A program made the translations under genes and the position numbers. From Morchella semilibera (taxonomy: Eukaryota; Ascomycota; Pezizomycetes; Pezizales; Morchellaceae), in the NCBI GenBank assembly GCA_009192285.1, contig CM018603.1, positions 795,307 through 859,306 on the forward strand: a stretch of 64,000 nucleotides of DNA, written 5' to 3'. How positions within the stretch are numbered: the stretch's first letter is position 1; each line of letters begins with the position of its first letter. The notes beneath the pieces are model-generated. The model ran no database searches, was not told where the DNA came from, and saw nothing but the letters and a program-made list of their open reading frames with translations. Below are positions 59,945-64,000 of this stretch, one piece after another.

Positions 59945-62404
59945 ATGACCCGCTGCATGGGTATGGCTCTATCTGCTCATCCTGAAAGGCCGGCCGTTCA
60001 AAAGGCCGACCTCTTCACGCGAATCAAGAAAAGGCTTTTAGGATTTAGATATGACCATGGCGATGAGAAACGCGTCATTAGACCACGAAATAGAGGCAGC
60101 TTATTAGGGCGGCGCCCACCAGGGAGGAACGGAGGTCAGCAACAATTACCACAGGATAAACCCAAGAGGACTTCTCCTAGCAGGGAAACACACTCGTCCG
60201 GAAGTCTTCAGCATGTGCCCTCCCGACTTGAGACCTCAACAGACGGAAGTTCGTCCAGGCATGGTGTCAATGATGGTAACGACTCAACTTCGTCCTCGTC
60301 ACCGGATATGATGCGGGGAAGGGGAGGGGAAGGTGAACCAACGATCTCCGCAGTAGCTCCGCCATCAAATTCAGCATCTCCCGCACCAACAGCGGCCCAT
60401 AATGGGCCCACCACTACAGCGGGCGATGACGAACCGCCCCACGATGGGGAAGAAACTAGTAGCGAATTGGTCCGACAAGAGGAGATCAATAAGGAGATCG
60501 ACTGGCGGTGGATCCTGAACTTAAGCATGCATTTCCGCGATCAATCTGACCGGGAAAAGTTTTTCGTTACTTATGCCGAGACGCCGAATCTGCGCCGCAG
60601 GCTTACGGTTTCTTGCGACTACCGGGATGCTGCGGAGGGGACACTAGAGCGAGAATTGGCGAGTATGCGATTTCAGCGCGACAAAAGTGCGAAGATATAT
60701 GACGCTATTAAGGAATCGCTGCCGTCTATTCAATTCTACGAGACCATCACAAACCTCAAATTGCAGACTAGCGAAGGGCGACTCCATGTCCACGTTACCG
60801 AGGATGTACATGAAATCATCCCATACCCTCCAGTAGTTGCCATTGGGCACCTGAGGTGCCCGAAATATAAGGAGTCGGAGCTGGAATTCGAATCCCATCT
60901 TTCCGGTTTCGTTTACAAGGTCAAGATCAAAGACCAGGTTTATATTAAAAAAGAGATCCCGGGCCCCGATACGGTCGATGAATTCTTGTACGAAATCAAC
61001 GCCCTTTACGCATTGCAAGGCTCCCAAAACGTCATCCGGTTTGGAGGATGTATTTTAGACGAGAGGCGACAAAAGGTCAAAGGGCTTCTTATTAGCTTTG
61101 CGCCGAAAGGTGCTCTCATTGATATTATTTTTCACGGACAAGGAAAACTGCCATGGAGACTACGGGAGAAGTGGGCGAAACAAATCGTTTCGGGACTTTC
61201 CGAGGTTCATGAAGCGGGGTATGTCCAAGGCGACTTTACCCTGTCCAACATCGTGATAGATGAAAACGATGACGCAAAGATTATCGATATCAACCGCCGA
61301 GGCTGTCCAGTAGGATGGGAGCCGCCAGAAGTAACGGCAATGATTGACGGTCTACAGAGAATTGGAATGTATATCGGTGTTAAATCGGATATCTTTCAAC
61401 TTGGAATGGTATTGTGGGGAATTGCGCACCAAATTGATGAGCCCGAGGCGGTTCCAAGACCTCTGGGCATGCATGAGGCTCCTCCGGAAGTGCCAGAGTA
61501 CTTTAAAAAGATTGTTGATGCCTGCTTATGTGAACGGCCCCAGGGCCGTATGTCTGCAAAGGATATCATCGCACTTTTCCCAACTCATAATGATGGTTAT
61601 GTACCCCGTCTTGATGATGAATACCACGATGATAGTGCTGGAATTGAAGGTGCTGGTACTGGAAATGGGCACGGATATGTTATTGGAGAACCTGATGCCG
61701 ATGGAGTTGTTGAAGTATCACTCAATGGAAAATACGGTAGTCAAACAGGAGAAAGTGGATACAACAGCGGGGTGACCGGGCTTTTGCTTAACGGAAGGGT
61801 AAAATTCACTTCCCCGTAATTTTTTTTCGCGTCGTGATGGCTTATCATGGTGAAAATCAAATAGGCATCTTCGGAGCCAGATAATCATTCCAGCGAAACA
61901 TTTACCCATCCATATCGCCCCTCTGAATCTGGGCACGGAGAGGATCATTCGGAAGGCAGCATTGGAGACCGTACTCATCCCGAACCTCACAGGATCAATA
62001 CACACTTTGATCAGTCATATGAAGATCTCCAGGTCATCACCGCTTCCCCGGGACCAAGTGAATCTGGGGTTTCTGGAGAAGAACCGTTTGAGTTTCCAAG
62101 CATTCATGGGGCGGCATTTGGTGCTGGAACTAGCCCAGTAGCAAGCGCCAATGTTGCGCTGGAGAGCCCAGTATCTCCTACTACTATACCTTCTCGGCTT
62201 AGTACTGCCGATACAGAAGGATCAATAGACAGAGGCGAGGATTGTGCAGTGCCCCCAGAGCCAAGCAGAAACGAATACAACCCAATGGACCCAGTACTTC
62301 GTCCTACGATGAACGGGCGGGCAGGGACCAGGGATAGTGAATTCGGCGAAAGGTTTACGACTGCTAGGTCATCAATTGACACTAGAAAAAGCGTCGCTGT
62401 CTAA
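59945..62404 (+). CDS. atypical protein kinase-domain protein
   Basis: Two exons (59945-61798 and 61865-62404) give 797 aa. The N-terminal 180 residues are basic, then disordered and Ser/Gly/Pro-rich. A conserved fungal region (about residues 180-310) leads into a kinase fold at about 310-540. Present are a beta-3 lysine in VYIKKEI (Lys335/336), a helix C glutamate in FLYEINALYAL, the catalytic-loop aspartate and asparagine in YVQGDFTLSNIVID (Asp430), and the metal aspartate in KIIDINRRG (Asp448). HRD is replaced by QGD and DFG by DIN, and no clear glycine-rich loop is seen. The activation segment has GWEPPEV, like the APE motif, and SDIFQLGMVLWGIA is kinase helix F. The C-terminal 250 residues are disordered. 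The 66-nt intron has donor GTAAAA; without it translation stops at 61819. Activity is uncertain and the substrate unknown. Confidence 0.82.
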
Positions 62405-62905
62405 TGACAATCATTAAATGTGGAAATATTGGATTCGCGGAGAGAGAAATTCTTGAGAGACCGTATAGAAAATGTTTTTTTTTGGCTAGGCGTAACACAA
62501 CACATTTGACTACTTATTATTTATTTATTTCTTTTGTAGTGTTATTTTCTATGGTTTATTACCTTTCCCCCATTCTTTTGGCTGGATTTTATGGTTATGG
62601 TTACGGTGGAGATGAGAGTTCAAGTGGGGGGGATATTTTATACCTTGGGTGCTTTTTGCCGACTTAGGAAGCTCCTTTTTTGGTTGGACCGAGTTGTTGA
62701 AGCGAGCGGATTATCTCAGTGTTTTTCCTATGCACCGCCCCTTCTTAAACACTTTTCCGATTATTTTCCTTTTTTTAATCCTGGAAATTCTTCAATTGTA
62801 GTTTATTAACATTTTTTTCCCTTATATTTTTATTCTTTTTTTCTTTTCTTGGTTTCTGTATGAAATATCCTCTTTGCTCTATCTCAGTTTCTTTTTCTCC
62901 ATTCA

Positions 62906-62936
<31 letters not shown>

Positions 62937-64000
62937 TCTTAAGAGGGTCTGCGCGCCTTGGTTCTTGGACCGCTGTTGGTAATTTGCTGGTTCTTATATT
63001 CCTTCAAACTCTTTTGGATGGCTGGGTGTTTTTATGTGATTCATCTTTGTCCTGTTTTTTGGTTTTTTTTAGGGGGGGTGTCCGGATGGCGGTGGGTACT
63101 GGTATTGGTTAGTGGGATTTGGGAGTAGGATTGAAAAATGATAACGCTTCGATCCAGTTTTTGCTAACGGGTGAAAATAATGGCTTAGGGGGAACTACAT
63201 GTGCAGTCACAGAATATCACTCGGCCATCAAATTCCAGGCTTTATGTGGTGGTAGTGTTCACCCGCTACAGCGCAGATATCACGGTATCAGTACCTAAAT
63301 AGATGGTGAAACTTAATGGTCTCCAAATCACCCACCAGCCTCACGAAACTCGTGAGGTTGCGCGCGCGTTTGATCAACATCATGCACAAACTGATCAACG
63401 AGCAATCAGCAACCAGTACCCAGTGATGATCTCTTCGCTAGCCTTGCGGCTATCGAAAAAAAAAAAAAAGACCCCATCTCCCTGATCCATATCTTCACTC
63501 ATCTCCCACTGGCCCCATACCGGCCCCTTTCCCCGGCCTCCCCCTTTCCCCCTCCATATGTAGCCCATACCAAATTAATAAAAACCGACATTTTATAATC
63601 CCCAGTGCTTACCCACTAGAATCCCACAAACCCGCTATTGTGAGAACTCCTGATCAATCGTCCGCATCTCCCCATATCTAATTAGGTGAACAGCCAGCCA
63701 GAGAAAGAAAGAGGGAAGAGGGAAAGAAAGAAAGAAAAAAAAGACATGTGACAGCGCGTGTATCACGATCAACTCCAATCCAATCCGATTCTCCACCCCC
63801 ACATGCACACTTTTTCCTTTTCAAAACCAGGGTTTTTTTTTTTTTTTTTCTTTCGCCTTTTTGCTCCCCCAATTGCTTTCCGCGGCCGCAGCAGCGGGCA
63901 CATTTAATACTACCGCACATCGATAAGGAAAAGGAAACATAGAAAATTTTAGAGAAAAAGGTGTCTGGCGGCGCGCGGCGCTAAGGATTACGATCAAGGA
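62405..64000. other. 3' flank of kinase gene to window end
   Basis: T-rich 3' region to about 63.1 kb with a 7-bp tandem repeat at 62906, then mixed sequence with A and T runs at 63456-63470 and 63834-63850. No gene is recognised. The last bases (GGCGGCGCGCGGCGC) are GC-rich and may belong to a feature beyond the window. Confidence 0.55.
62906..62933. repeat. four tandem copies of GTTCTCC
   Basis: A 7-bp unit repeated exactly four times in the T-rich 3' flank of the kinase gene. Confidence 0.85.

Overview
This is nuclear DNA from a filamentous ascomycete fungus (Pezizomycotina). The coding genes are broken by short introns of mostly 50-140 nt with GT...AG ends and occasional TACTAAC-type branch sites, and the proteins resemble those of filamentous ascomycetes. 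Intergenic DNA is long (0.5-6.6 kb) and rich in simple repeats and in the palindromic word TACATGTA. A basal class such as Pezizomycetes is possible, but that is an impression and cannot be settled from the sequence alone. I saw no virus-like element, no intact transposon, no CRISPR array and no toxin gene.

Fifteen protein genes can be modelled, most of them exon by exon with reading frame conserved across every junction. From left to right: a Dap1/MAPR heme protein (-, 2.7-3.2 kb); an uncharacterised coiled-coil protein (+, 7.2-8.8 kb); a DUF1749/SidJ-like alpha/beta hydrolase (+, 11.5-12.8 kb); class II fructose-bisphosphate aldolase (-, 13.3-14.8 kb); mitochondrial ribosomal protein bL9 (-, 15.5-16.5 kb); a membrane-anchored Ubp16-type deubiquitinase (+, 17.1-19.0 kb); a Tudor-domain protein with an AT-hook (-, 19.8-20.6 kb); the RNA polymerase II degradation factor Def1 (+, 23.6-26.8 kb); an OSCA/TMEM63-type stress-gated channel (+, 29.7-33.0 kb); a small glycine-rich protein (+, 35.4 kb); triosephosphate isomerase (+, 37.5-38.6 kb); the ESCRT-associated protein Bro1 (-, 39.9-43.5 kb); mitochondrial Lon protease Pim1 (+, 50.2-54.3 kb); and an atypical protein kinase (+, 59.9-62.4 kb). 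A weak 52-codon ORF (-, 59.5 kb) is the fifteenth. A tRNA-like locus lies at 33.5 kb.

Functionally the set is ordinary housekeeping: two glycolytic enzymes that act in sequence (aldolase, triosephosphate isomerase), three mitochondrial proteins (bL9m, the Ubp16-like enzyme, Lon), protein turnover and sorting (Def1, Bro1, Ubp16) and sterol/heme biology (Dap1). bL9m and the Ubp16-like gene are divergent and share a 0.6 kb promoter region. No biosynthetic or defence cluster is visible.

The least explained signal is in the spaces between genes. At least ten separate fold-back structures (inverted repeats with arms of 10-30 nt around 24-90 nt of unique sequence) lie at 1.1, 1.7, 2.0, 3.7, 4.0, 4.1, 4.2, 11.0, 11.1 and 37.2 kb. 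Two of them have near-perfect arms of 27 and 30 nt, and the arms differ from element to element. Other oddities are a 7-nt micro-exon in bL9m, an apparent 29-nt intron in the channel gene, a start codon alone on its exon in TPI, recurrent use of the unusual 5' splice site GTCCGT, and a kinase with QGD and DIN in place of HRD and DFG.
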